A stretch of 64,000 nucleotides of DNA from Candidatus Latescibacterota bacterium (GTDB lineage: Bacteria > Latescibacterota > UBA2968 > UBA8231): NCBI GenBank assembly GCA_022826515.1, contig JAJDUT010000060.1:80260-144259 (forward strand), written 5' to 3'. Positions 16,174 through 24,819 of the stretch are shown here, in pieces. The position numbers were made by a program, and so were the translations under genes. Numbering within the stretch: the first letter of the stretch is position 1; each line of letters starts with the position of its first letter. The notes under the pieces were generated by a model that saw only the letters and a program-made list of their open reading frames with translations, had not been told where the DNA came from and made no database searches.

Positions 16174-16566
16174 ATGACAGGAAAACTATACGAAGCCGCT
16201 TTTCCGTTTGCCGAGGACGTCCTCGCCTTGCCAGTGGAAGACCTCGACCAAGCCGCAACGTGGTACGGCGCGGCCTTTGGACTCGTGGAGGTCGAAAGGC
16301 GCAACGATCCCGTGCCGACGATTATTCTCGAACGCGACGGTGTGCAGATTGGGTTTGCGGTCAATGGCGGCGACGCCAGCCAAGAGGGCGCGGCTATTTT
16401 GGTGAACGACATCCACAAGGCCCGCGATGAGATAGAGGCGAACGGGGTCGAGACGGGCAATTGGCGCGTAGATGAACTCGATGGAAAGAAATATCAGGTT
16501 TTCTTCGTAGTCGCTCCCGACGGGCTTTGTTACTACTTCCACCAGCCGATTGAAAACGCTGGATAG
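16174..16566 (+). CDS. VOC (glyoxalase/bleomycin-resistance-like) protein
   Basis: 130 residues with two beta-alpha-beta-beta-beta modules. ALPVEDLDQAATWYGAAFGL opens module 1, ILERDGVQIGFAV closes it, and IHKARDEIEANGVETG with FFVVAPDGLCYYFHQP forms module 2. The C-terminal DPDGxxYYFHQ pattern is typical of the glyoxalase-like branch. Metal ligands are not clear, because the first position is Leu-Pro rather than His. A GGAGG ribosome site precedes the ATG. It stands alone, with no clear operon partner. Confidence 0.78.
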   Translation: MTGKLYEAAFPFAEDVLALPVEDLDQAATWYGAAFGLVEVERRNDPVPTIILERDGVQIGFAVNGGDASQEGAAILVNDIHKARDEIEANGVETGNWRVDELDGKKYQVFFVVAPDGLCYYFHQPIENAG

Positions 16567-16610
16567 CGATTGTTGCGATTAGTCTGGTCGCGTTTTACAA
16601 AGGATCGACC

Positions 16611-19124
16611 TTGAGGAATCCCCCCCTAGCCCTGCTGATCCTGTTCTTTTTCTCCGGAGCCTGCTCCCTCGTCTATCAAGTCGTCTGGGTGCGCATGTTG
16701 ATGCCGGTGTTCGGGGTCAGCACCTTTGCCGTCAGTATTGTCTTGGCCGCCTTCATGGCCGGTCTTGCCTTGGGCAGCTATTGGTGCGGTCGGGTGGCCG
16801 ATCGTCGGGGCAACGGTTTGCGGCTCTACGCGCTGTTGGAACTGGGCATAGGCGTCTTCGCTTTGATATTTCCGCTTTTGCTTGCGGGCTTAGACGAGGT
16901 GTACACGGCGCTATACGGCTCTTTGCAGGGGATAGATGGGGCCTTTGTGCTCATCCGCTTGGTGCTCGCGTTCGCGCTGCTGCTGGTGCCGACTACCCTC
17001 ATGGGCGCTACCATGCCGACGCTGAGCAAGGCCGTGGCGCATCGCTTGGAGCGAGTCGGCGGGGACATGGGACGCTTGTATGCGGCCAATACCCTAGGCG
17101 CGGCCGCAGGATGCGCGGTGGCGGCCTTTTTCGCGCTCGAACATCTGGGCGTCAGCGGCACCACGTACGCGGCGGCGGCGGGCAACCTGATTATCGCTTT
17201 GGTCGCCTATCGCTGGAGCCGCGATGGCCAGCAGGAGCAGCCGGGCGTAGAGCGGGATGCAGCGCCCACGACCTTAGAGGGTTGGTTGGTCTTGGTGGGA
17301 TTTGCGCTTTCCGGGTTTGTGGCCCTCGGATACGAGGTGCTGTGGACGCGGCTTTTGGCGATGCTCCTGCAGAGTGCTACTGCCCAAACCCTGAGTACGA
17401 TCCTCGTCGCCTTCCTGCTGGGGTTGGCTGGTGGGGCCGCGCTCGGGGCGCGCTTGATCGATCGCTGGCGCACGCCGCTGGCTGCCTTTGGCGCGGTGGA
17501 GTTGCTCATCGGGCTGTGCGGCCTAAGCTCGATTGCCGCCTTTGGCAGCATACCTTATATCGTCGAGGCGTGGGGCGGTGCGCTCTCGTGGGAAGGCCAT
17601 CTGTCCAAGCTGTTCGTCGCCGCCTTCGTCGTAATGCTCCCGGCGACGCTGCTGATGGGACTGCTCTTTCCCATTGCGGCCAAGGTGTGCATCCCGCGTA
17701 TTGAGCAGCTAGGGCGCGGCGTCGGCACGGTGTACGCCGCCAATACGCTGGGAGCTATTGCTGGCGCTCTGGTCGCTGGATTTGTGTTGTTGCCTCTGCT
17801 GGGTACCTATCGGAGCATTCAGGTGTTGGCGTGGGTTAATATCGCCGTCGGCGCGGTGATTTTGGCACTGGACCCGGCGGCGCAGTTGCGCAGAAAGGCC
17901 GTGCGCACGGTCGGCGGCTTGGCGCTGGGGCTGGTCTTAATGCTGCTCTTGCCGGCCGGCCTCTTCGTCGAGTTGTTCCACTGGTCGGAGCCAAACAGCC
18001 GCTTGCTCTACTGGGACGAGGGCGCTGGTGCCACGGTCTCAGTCCACCAGAAACAGGACGGCGTGCGGATCCTCAAGGTCAACGGTGGCGGCGAGGTCCC
18101 CACTGATTATGCCTCGTTGCAGACCTTCCGCCTGCTAGGGCACTTGCCGCTGGTTTTGCACCCCGATCCAGACGAAGTGCTGGTTATTGCTTTTGGCGGC
18201 GGCATCACCCTGTCCGCAGCCGAATTGCACGAACCGGAGCGGCTCGATTGCGCCGAGTTGGTGCCGGGCGTCCCGCGAGCCGCGCCCTATTTTGCTCGCT
18301 ACAACCGCCAGATCGCCACCCGCCTCGACCAAGCCCCCATCGAACTGGTCGCCGAAGACGGTCGCAACCACGTGCTGCGTACGCAGCGGCAATACGACGC
18401 CATCATCTGCGACGCCACGCATCCGGGCACGGCTGATAGCTGGGTGCTCTATACGGAGGAGTTCTACCGGCTCTGCCGCGGCCGCGTCGGCCCGGACGGG
18501 CTAGTAGCGCAGTGGCTGCCGCTGCACGGGCTGTCGGTGGAGGACTACAAGATGATCCTGCGGACCTTCCGGGCCGTGTATCCGCACGCTTCGCTGTGGC
18601 TGACTCACCAATACTCGATCCTGCTGGGCACGCCGGGCGCACTGCGCATAGACTACGCGGCGCTCGGGCACAAGCTAGGGCAGCCGGCGGTGCGGGCGAA
18701 CTTGCGCTCAGTGGATTTGGGCGATCCGCCATCTTTTTTGAGCGCCTTAGTGTTGGGTGAAAAGGAGCTAGCGGCCTACGCGGGCAGCGGGCCAATCAAT
18801 ACGGACGACCGCCCGTACATCAGCTTTACCGACCGCCGCCGCCGTGGCACTAGCGGCGGCTTACCTGTGCTCAAGAGCTTGGTCGAGCACCTAGTCGTCC
18901 ATCCGCGACCGTACCTCTCGGCAGACATTTCCACGGAGGTTGTTGAAACACTCGAACGGCGCTTGGCCGCCCGGCGGCACACTGTGCTTGGAACGATTGC
19001 CTTGCTCGAAAAGGATGGGGAACGAGCGGCAGCGGACTTTGCGCGGGCGCGGGAGATAGACCCCGGAGAGCGCGGTGCGCTGCGCGGACTCAAACAACTG
19101 CGCGGACGCGCTACGGCTCCCTGA
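16611..19124 (+). CDS. Fused polytopic membrane / spermidine-synthase-like protein
   Basis: 837 residues from a TTG start with an AAGGA ribosome site. Residues 1-440 or so contain about 14 hydrophobic helices with two repeats of the type FALSGFVALGYEVLWTRLL and LFFFSGACSLVYQVVWVRML, each followed by GxxxG-rich helices and AANTLGA. Residues 520-700 form a Rossmann methyltransferase-like domain of the spermidine-synthase type (VLVIAFGGGITLSAAELHEP, then YDAIICDATHP). The last 60 residues resemble a TPR unit. The nucleotide motif GGGxG is altered to GGGIT, so polyamine synthesis is doubtful. Such fusions are common in environmental bacteria and of unknown function. The 3' end overlaps the convergent CRTAC1 gene by 14 bases. 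Confidence 0.82.
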   Translation: MRNPPLALLILFFFSGACSLVYQVVWVRMLMPVFGVSTFAVSIVLAAFMAGLALGSYWCGRVADRRGNGLRLYALLELGIGVFALIFPLLLAGLDEVYTALYGSLQGIDGAFVLIRLVLAFALLLVPTTLMGATMPTLSKAVAHRLERVGGDMGRLYAANTLGAAAGCAVAAFFALEHLGVSGTTYAAAAGNLIIALVAYRWSRDGQQEQPGVERDAAPTTLEGWLVLVGFALSGFVALGYEVLWTRLLAMLLQSATAQTLSTILVAFLLGLAGGAALGARLIDRWRTPLAAFGAVELLIGLCGLSSIAAFGSIPYIVEAWGGALSWEGHLSKLFVAAFVVMLPATLLMGLLFPIAAKVCIPRIEQLGRGVGTVYAANTLGAIAGALVAGFVLLPLLGTYRSIQVLAWVNIAVGAVILALDPAAQLRRKAVRTVGGLALGLVLMLLLPAGLFVELFHWSEPNSRLLYWDEGAGATVSVHQKQDGVRILKVNGGGEVPTDYASLQTFRLLGHLPLVLHPDPDEVLVIAFGGGITLSAAELHEPERLDCAELVPGVPRAAPYFARYNRQIATRLDQAPIELVAEDGRNHVLRTQRQYDAIICDATHPGTADSWVLYTEEFYRLCRGRVGPDGLVAQWLPLHGLSVEDYKMILRTFRAVYPHASLWLTHQYSILLGTPGALRIDYAALGHKLGQPAVRANLRSVDLGDPPSFLSALVLGEKELAAYAGSGPINTDDRPYISFTDRRRRGTSGGLPVLKSLVEHLVVHPRPYLSADISTEVVETLERRLAARRHTVLGTIALLEKDGERAAADFARAREIDPGERGALRGLKQLRGRATAP

Positions 19125-21036
19125 TTTCGACGAGTTGGTTGCTCTCGATGGGGCCGGCGACGGTCTGCGCAGCGCCAGAAGGCCACTGCACTTCGATGCG
19201 CTCGGCGGTGTTGGCCGGCCCGAGTCCGAAGTAGAGCGGTAAGAGGCTCTGCGAGAGATAGCCGGACTTGCCGTCGTGTATTCGGGTGTAGGTTTGGGAA
19301 CGGGTGTGGACGCTGACTACTGCGCCGAGACCATCGCGGTTGGAGCGGGTGCCGGTCAGGCGGAGCTTGAGGAAGTTGAGGTTCGCCTTTTGGTCGCTCA
19401 GATCGCTGATTAATAGCAGCGGCGGTGCATTGAATTCATTGGTGACGATGTCTAAGTCGCCGTCGTCGTCTAAATCCGCTAGCGCTGACGCGCGCGAGCC
19501 TAGCGCACCCCAGAAGACGTGGGGGCCGCTGCGCCCCTCGCAGTCGGGATGGGTTGCGTATTCCCCAGCGCAATCTAAAGCAAACCACGGCATGGCCGTG
19601 CGTCCCTCGCGTCGCGGCTCGACTCCGAGAGCAAATTCGGCGTCGAGGAAGCCCTTGCCGCGGTCGTTGAGCAACAGGGAGTTGACTGCGTAGCGGAAGG
19701 CGTAGTTCATGCTGGCGGTGATAAAGACATCTTCGTATCCGTCGGCGTTGAGGTCGCCCGCGCTCAGTCCCCAAGGCCAGTAGTTTTCCGCGCCGATAGA
19801 GTCGGAGATCTCGGCGTAGGTGCCGTCGGCTTGGCGGTGGTAGAAGGCGTTGCCGTAGATGCTGCGCCCGCCCGAGCGGAGGAAGCTCTCGGTCCACTGC
19901 ATGCGCGACTTGAGCTTTTCGCGCTCCGGCCCAATGTCCTCGCTCATGTCCGAGTGCATGTCGGTGATGTAGAGGTCTTGGTGGCCGTCGTTGTCAAAGT
20001 CGAGGATCTGAGCCGACATGGCCCCCCACGGCGTGCGCGGAAAGACCGCTAGGCTCTTGTCGATAAAGCGCTGGCCTCGGTCGTTTTCGTAGTATTGGTC
20101 GTGCCCCTGCATGTTGAGCACGTACAGGTCTGGCCAGCCGTCTTCGTTGGCGTCTAGCGGCATGGCGTCGCCGGACCAACCATCGGCCTTGATCCCAACC
20201 TCTTCGGTCACATCGACAAAGCGGTTTTCCCCGGCATTGCGGAAGAGCAGGCTCGGCTCGGTGCGCTCGGGCTTGAGATGGCCGGCAAAGGCGTCTTTGA
20301 AGCCGACGTAGTAGTGGTACTGATCCGGTTGCTCCTCGGGCTCAAAGCCAATAACTGCGATTGAATCGCCGCGCTCGGTGTACTGTCCAACATTGGTCAA
20401 AAAGAGGTCGAGCTGTCCGTCGCGATCGTAGTCGAAGAAGAGGGCCGCCGAAGAATGCCCCTGGTGATCGAGGCCAGACGCTTGTGAAATATCCGCAAAG
20501 CGCCCGTCGCCTTGGTTGCGAAAGAGAACATTGCCTGTGCGCACGTTGGTGACGTATAGGTCGGGTGCTCCGTCGTTGTCTAGGTCGGCGAAGGAAGCGG
20601 TCACACCGATGCGGTCTGCGAGCCCCACGCCACCCTGCTCGGTGATGTCGGTGAATTGGCCGTCGCCCGCGTTGCGCCACAGCCCGTTTGGTCCGGTTTG
20701 GTTGACGAAGTAGAGATCCGTGCGCCCGTCGCCATCGACATCTGCCAAGGCAATCCCATTGCCATGGTCGTAGTGATTGGGCCGGTAGTGCCGTCCCGAG
20801 TCATCAACGATGCGGTGGTGAAAGGCGATGCCGCTGGTGGGTTGGCGGTCGGTGAAGCTGAAATCGCAGAAGACCGCGTAGTCTGCGGCCTCGGCTACTT
20901 GGGCTTGGCGACGGGTCGCCAGCCAAGGGGGATCCAGTACTTCTGGGGGGACGCCGACAGCAGTGGGTGGATTGGCTGCGTTTATTTGGATCGCCGCCGA
21001 CAAAAATAAGAGAATTAGAATTAGAGACATGCACAC
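19111..21036 (-). CDS. CRTAC1-type secreted protein (FG-GAP/VCBS repeats plus ASPIC/UnbV domain)
   Basis: 641 residues with a signal peptide (MCMSLILILLFLSAAIQINA). Many calcium-binding FG-GAP/VCBS units follow (ALADVDGDGRTDLYFVNQ, ASFADLDNDGAPDLYVTN, FDYDRDGQLDLFLTN and others), building a beta-propeller. The C-terminal ASPIC/UnbV domain reads GLGAVVSVHTRSQTYTRIHD, then YFGLGP and ERIEVQWPSGAAQTV. Such proteins are exported and usually bind surfaces or polysaccharides. It heads towards, and ends inside, the convergent membrane/SpeE-like gene. A second CRTAC1 gene lies 138 bases upstream in the same direction. Confidence 0.88.
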   Translation of the reverse strand: MCMSLILILLFLSAAIQINAANPPTAVGVPPEVLDPPWLATRRQAQVAEAADYAVFCDFSFTDRQPTSGIAFHHRIVDDSGRHYRPNHYDHGNGIALADVDGDGRTDLYFVNQTGPNGLWRNAGDGQFTDITEQGGVGLADRIGVTASFADLDNDGAPDLYVTNVRTGNVLFRNQGDGRFADISQASGLDHQGHSSAALFFDYDRDGQLDLFLTNVGQYTERGDSIAVIGFEPEEQPDQYHYYVGFKDAFAGHLKPERTEPSLLFRNAGENRFVDVTEEVGIKADGWSGDAMPLDANEDGWPDLYVLNMQGHDQYYENDRGQRFIDKSLAVFPRTPWGAMSAQILDFDNDGHQDLYITDMHSDMSEDIGPEREKLKSRMQWTESFLRSGGRSIYGNAFYHRQADGTYAEISDSIGAENYWPWGLSAGDLNADGYEDVFITASMNYAFRYAVNSLLLNDRGKGFLDAEFALGVEPRREGRTAMPWFALDCAGEYATHPDCEGRSGPHVFWGALGSRASALADLDDDGDLDIVTNEFNAPPLLLISDLSDQKANLNFLKLRLTGTRSNRDGLGAVVSVHTRSQTYTRIHDGKSGYLSQSLLPLYFGLGPANTAERIEVQWPSGAAQTVAGPIESNQLVEIREP

Positions 21037-21174
21037 TACCTGTGTAGTTCGAGATGCTGCCGATTTCTACTGCGAGGGTTTTAGAATAACCGCATGATCG
21101 TCTAGCGACAATTTGAGGACAGCGCAGCGATGGACAAGGGGATGCCGTTGAAGCGGGTGGCGTAACGCATGCTT

Positions 21175-23406
21175 TCAGGGCGTCAGTTCGTGGTAGCGGT
21201 TTAGCTGTGGATCGGATAGGGTGGTGACTTTCCCACCGAGCCACTGGACTTCGACGGCTTCGACCTGCTCGTCGCGGCCCAAGCCGAACAGGCGGGTGGG
21301 TGAGCGTTGGGCGTCGAAGGATTCGCCGGTATAGACCCACTGCGTTTTGGTGCCTTGGGACGAGCGCAGGGTGATGCGCGCGCCGATGGGAGAGATGCCG
21401 GTCGCGCCTTGGAGGCGCACGCCGAGCCAGTTGTTGTCGCCGGGCCAGACGTTGCGCAAGACGTGGACTCGCTCGCGGCGCGGAGTGCCGGACCATTCGC
21501 TGACCAATAGGTCCATGCGGCCATCGGCGTCGATGTCCATGTCGAGGACGGTGCGCGCATCGAATTCAAAAGCCACGTCCATCAGATAGCCGATCTCGAC
21601 GAAGGAGCGGCCTCCTCCGCTCAGGTAGAGCTTGTTGTGTTCAAAGCCGTTCCACGAGATGCCCGCGTTGTGCCAGTCCGCAATCGCCTCGTCGAAGAAT
21701 GCGGCTATTTGCGGGTCGGGTTCCGAGCCGCCGGTGTAGATGTCGTGCGTCCAGAAGGTGGTGCAGTAGTCTTGGGCGGTCTCGCCGCTGAGGTGGCCGT
21801 TGGCCACGTAGATTTCGTCGTCGCCGTCGTTGTCGAAGTCCGCGGAGGCCACGCCCCAAGACCACCCGGTACGCGCTACCTGCTCCGTGCTTGGGGCGAT
21901 GCTGAATTGGGCGTCTTCGCGCCCGAGGTAGAGCCGATTGCCAAAGCCCATGGCTTGGCGCTGCTGGTGGTGCTCGGGGTACTCTTCGCGCCCGAGATTG
22001 AGGTAGTCGAGGCGGCGCGCCGTGGTCGAGCTCATGCCTACTACGTACATGTCGAGGCGGCTGTCGGCGTTGTAGTCGCCAAAGACGTGGGACATGCCAA
22101 AGGTCGATGCCTCGCTGACGGTGCGGGCGGTGACGTCGGCAAAGGTGCCGGTGCCGTCGTTGTAGTACAGGTCGATGCCAGCGAAGTCGCTGACGACCAA
22201 TAGGTCGAGGTCGTCGTCGCCGTCGAGATCGGCCAAGGAGCCGCTGTAGGTGCGCCGCTTGCGCTTGGCTTCGAGGCCTGCGCGGGCCGTGATGTCGGTG
22301 AAGCGCCCGCGTCCGTCGTTGCTCAGCAGGTACGCGGGATAGCCGTCGTTGGCGTCGTAGTACGGCGTGGGCATCTGGCCCTCGCGGTAGGGCAGCCGGT
22401 ACTGGCCAACCCACAGGTCGAGGTCGCCGTCGCCGTCGATGTCGCCGGCGCTCATGGCTTCGGGGTATTGCAGGGGACGAGTCGCAATGGCCAAACCGGG
22501 CTTCGACCAGAGCTCAGCCGAAGGTTGGTCGAAGTCCTTGCCGCCCTCGTAGAGACCCAGCAGTTGTCCGGGGCCGCCGACGATTAGATCGGGCGCGCCA
22601 TCGCCGGTGAAGTCGGCCAAGAGCGCTACTTCGATGCGACCGATCGGAGGTGGATACGCCAAAAGCGGCTCGGGTGCAAAGCGTCCACCTTGGTTGCGGT
22701 AGAGCAAGTTGGCACCGAGTGCGAGCAGGTCGTCGAGACCGTCGCCGTTGAGGTCGGCGGCGATGAGAGGCGAGAGCGCGGTGTCGTCTGACAAGACGGC
22801 TGAAGAGGCAAAAGCGGGTGTGCCTCGCCGTTCGGTTAGGGTCAGATTCGAGGCGTCGATGGTGGCGGGGATATAGTGTCCGGTCTCGTCTTGCTGCTCG
22901 CTCCAGGTGACGGACAGGTCGCCGCTGACGATTAGACGTTTATTGTGGTTTTTGACGTGCAGTTTTAGGTCTATCAAAGAGCGGACCGGGCCGTCCTCGA
23001 CCGGGACGAATTGCTTGTGGTGCCATTCGGATTGTTCGAGAACGAAGCCTTCATCTTCCCATTGTTCGAGCAGGGCCGACCACTGCCCGTGATCGAGCGT
23101 GCGCGGCGGGTCGCCATAGTGGGTTTCGACGATGTCCCAGTCGTGTTTGATGCTATCCTGGGGAGAGCCGAGCAGCAGTTGATCAAAGGGGAAAGCGGCT
23201 AGAACTGACCGCGCCTCTTGGGCCGCGCGCAGTTGGTCCCATAAGGCGACAAAGACGGCTTCGTACTGCTGGGCGCGCCGCTCGTCGGACCAGACCGTGC
23301 GGTCCAGTTCGAGCCGCTGTTGGCGGATGGCAGCGGCACCCTGTGCCCCGGTTTGGTGCGGTGCTGCTAGCGAGAGGACGGTGAGGGTCAAGAGCAGTTT
23401 CAGCAT
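21175..23406 (-). CDS. Second CRTAC1-type secreted protein (FG-GAP plus ASPIC/UnbV)
   Basis: The start at 23406 (MLKLLLTLTVLSLAAPHQTG) gives a proper signal peptide and 743 residues; in-frame ATGs 15 and 33 bases upstream would lengthen the n-region. Residues 25-200 form a helical domain not recognised. Then come VCBS units (AADLNGDGLDDLLALG, ADFTGDGAPDLIVGG, GDIDGDGDLDLWVGQ, ADLDGDDDLDLLVVS, GDYNADSRLDMYVVG, ADFDNDGDDEIYVAN). It ends with the ASPIC/UnbV domain (GARITLRSSQGTKTQWV, then QVEAVEVQWLGGKVTTL). It is not a close copy of its neighbour, which lacks the N-terminal helical domain. Confidence 0.86.
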   Translation of the reverse strand: MLKLLLTLTVLSLAAPHQTGAQGAAAIRQQRLELDRTVWSDERRAQQYEAVFVALWDQLRAAQEARSVLAAFPFDQLLLGSPQDSIKHDWDIVETHYGDPPRTLDHGQWSALLEQWEDEGFVLEQSEWHHKQFVPVEDGPVRSLIDLKLHVKNHNKRLIVSGDLSVTWSEQQDETGHYIPATIDASNLTLTERRGTPAFASSAVLSDDTALSPLIAADLNGDGLDDLLALGANLLYRNQGGRFAPEPLLAYPPPIGRIEVALLADFTGDGAPDLIVGGPGQLLGLYEGGKDFDQPSAELWSKPGLAIATRPLQYPEAMSAGDIDGDGDLDLWVGQYRLPYREGQMPTPYYDANDGYPAYLLSNDGRGRFTDITARAGLEAKRKRRTYSGSLADLDGDDDLDLLVVSDFAGIDLYYNDGTGTFADVTARTVSEASTFGMSHVFGDYNADSRLDMYVVGMSSTTARRLDYLNLGREEYPEHHQQRQAMGFGNRLYLGREDAQFSIAPSTEQVARTGWSWGVASADFDNDGDDEIYVANGHLSGETAQDYCTTFWTHDIYTGGSEPDPQIAAFFDEAIADWHNAGISWNGFEHNKLYLSGGGRSFVEIGYLMDVAFEFDARTVLDMDIDADGRMDLLVSEWSGTPRRERVHVLRNVWPGDNNWLGVRLQGATGISPIGARITLRSSQGTKTQWVYTGESFDAQRSPTRLFGLGRDEQVEAVEVQWLGGKVTTLSDPQLNRYHELTP

Positions 23407-23505
23407 AGGTGGAATGACCATGGGAGCTGAGTTGAGCAAGGGCCGACACTAGATGAGCAGACAGTATAGGCAACGCTGATTTTTTTATCAAAAGTAGCTA
23501 TGGCA

Positions 23506-24711
23506 CTATTCCTCCGGCGGCTGGTAGCCCACTCCGGCATAAGTAGGGGCTTGGGGTCGGTAGTGCTCGTCGAATTGCGGGTCGGGTGCTTGGAGTACAT
23601 TGCGCTCTGGGTCCAAGGTGCCGCGCAGGTCGTCGATTTGGCCGCGAACGAAGCAGCCGCTGAAGCGGCGGCTGTCGAGCAAATCGACTTCGTAGCGGCT
23701 GCCGGGGGCGATGCCGCCGCCGCGCACGTTCATCCAGAAGATGGTGTTGCTGTACGCGCTGCCGCGACCTTTGTCATCGACGCCGTTCCAGTTGTCCGTG
23801 AAGGTGCAGTTGCGCACTTCGACGCGCGCGCCGGGAAAGACGGTCAACGCACCCGAGCCGTGCGCCTTGTTGTATTCGACGCCGCCACGGCGACCCACGT
23901 AGTCGGGGCCGAGATTGGCGACATTGCCGACGAAGAGGCAGTTGTCGAGCACGGCCGCGCTGCCGGGTAGCACATCGACGGCCGCGCCGGTGATTTGGCA
24001 GCTATTGTTGCGGAAGACGGAGTTTTTGATCAGCACGGCCTCGGCGTCGAACCCCCGATGCTCGATGGAGATGCCGCCGCCGCAGGGGCTGGCATAGTTG
24101 TCGTGGAGTTCTAACCCTTCGAGGATTGGATAGGAACGGCCAAATACCTTGATGCCGCCGCCGTCGGCGTAAAAGAACAGCCCCTTTTCCCAGCGCACGC
24201 CGTTGGAGGAGTCCGGCTGAATTGGTTCGGGGCCTTCGCTGCGGCTGGCAAAGTTGTTGGCACCGGTGATGGTGAAACCGCGCAGGACGGTGCGCGGGGA
24301 GATGCCATCGCCGAAAAAGACCACGTGATTGACGATAGCCGGGTAGCTTTCCGCGTCGGGGTCGGCGCGCTCGGCGTGGGCGGCCGTCAGCACCACGCGC
24401 CCCACCGCTTCGAGCGCGATGCCGTCGTGACGGGCCGCGAAAAAGAGCATTGCTTGGCCGGCTTGCTGCGGCCGGTAGGTTCCCGCGTGGACCTTGACGG
24501 TCTTGTGGATTGAGTCGCGGGCTGCTGCTTCGAGGGCCGCTTGGATGCTGTCGCCCGGATAGACGTGATACGCGGCATCCGCTTGGGGCTGTGGGGGCGG
24601 AGGATCGCAGCCTATAGAGAGGAGGCAGAGCGCGAAAAGATGGGCCGCTGCCCGGTCGAAAAACGCCAAACTGCGGAACACTTTCTTTCTTGACTTAGAT
24701 TTTAGGGACAT
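23506..24711 (-). CDS. Lipoprotein with right-handed parallel beta-helix
   Basis: 401 residues. After a charged N-terminus a hydrophobic stretch ends in the lipobox LLSIGC, followed by a Pro-rich linker. DSIQAALEAAARDSIHKTVKVHAGTY is the classic entry to pectate-lyase-like beta-helices. Rungs follow, such as VLRGFTITGANNFASR, ILEGLELHDNYASPCGGG, VLIKNSVFRNNSCQ and VLDNCLFVGNVANL. The protein is likely membrane-anchored and carbohydrate-facing; catalytic residues for a lyase are not evident. It shares a 108-base AT-rich divergent region with the TPR lipoprotein gene. Confidence 0.82.
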   Translation of the reverse strand: MSLKSKSRKKVFRSLAFFDRAAAHLFALCLLSIGCDPPPPQPQADAAYHVYPGDSIQAALEAAARDSIHKTVKVHAGTYRPQQAGQAMLFFAARHDGIALEAVGRVVLTAAHAERADPDAESYPAIVNHVVFFGDGISPRTVLRGFTITGANNFASRSEGPEPIQPDSSNGVRWEKGLFFYADGGGIKVFGRSYPILEGLELHDNYASPCGGGISIEHRGFDAEAVLIKNSVFRNNSCQITGAAVDVLPGSAAVLDNCLFVGNVANLGPDYVGRRGGVEYNKAHGSGALTVFPGARVEVRNCTFTDNWNGVDDKGRGSAYSNTIFWMNVRGGGIAPGSRYEVDLLDSRRFSGCFVRGQIDDLRGTLDPERNVLQAPDPQFDEHYRPQAPTYAGVGYQPPEE

Positions 24712-24819
24712 ATATATATGATATTCAAATTACAATCCAAATTTTAATCTATATTACTTTAACGACAAGCACTTGCAACGTTTTTAGTCGCTGTTCTGGT
24801 TCTGGAGAGAATCTACGAC

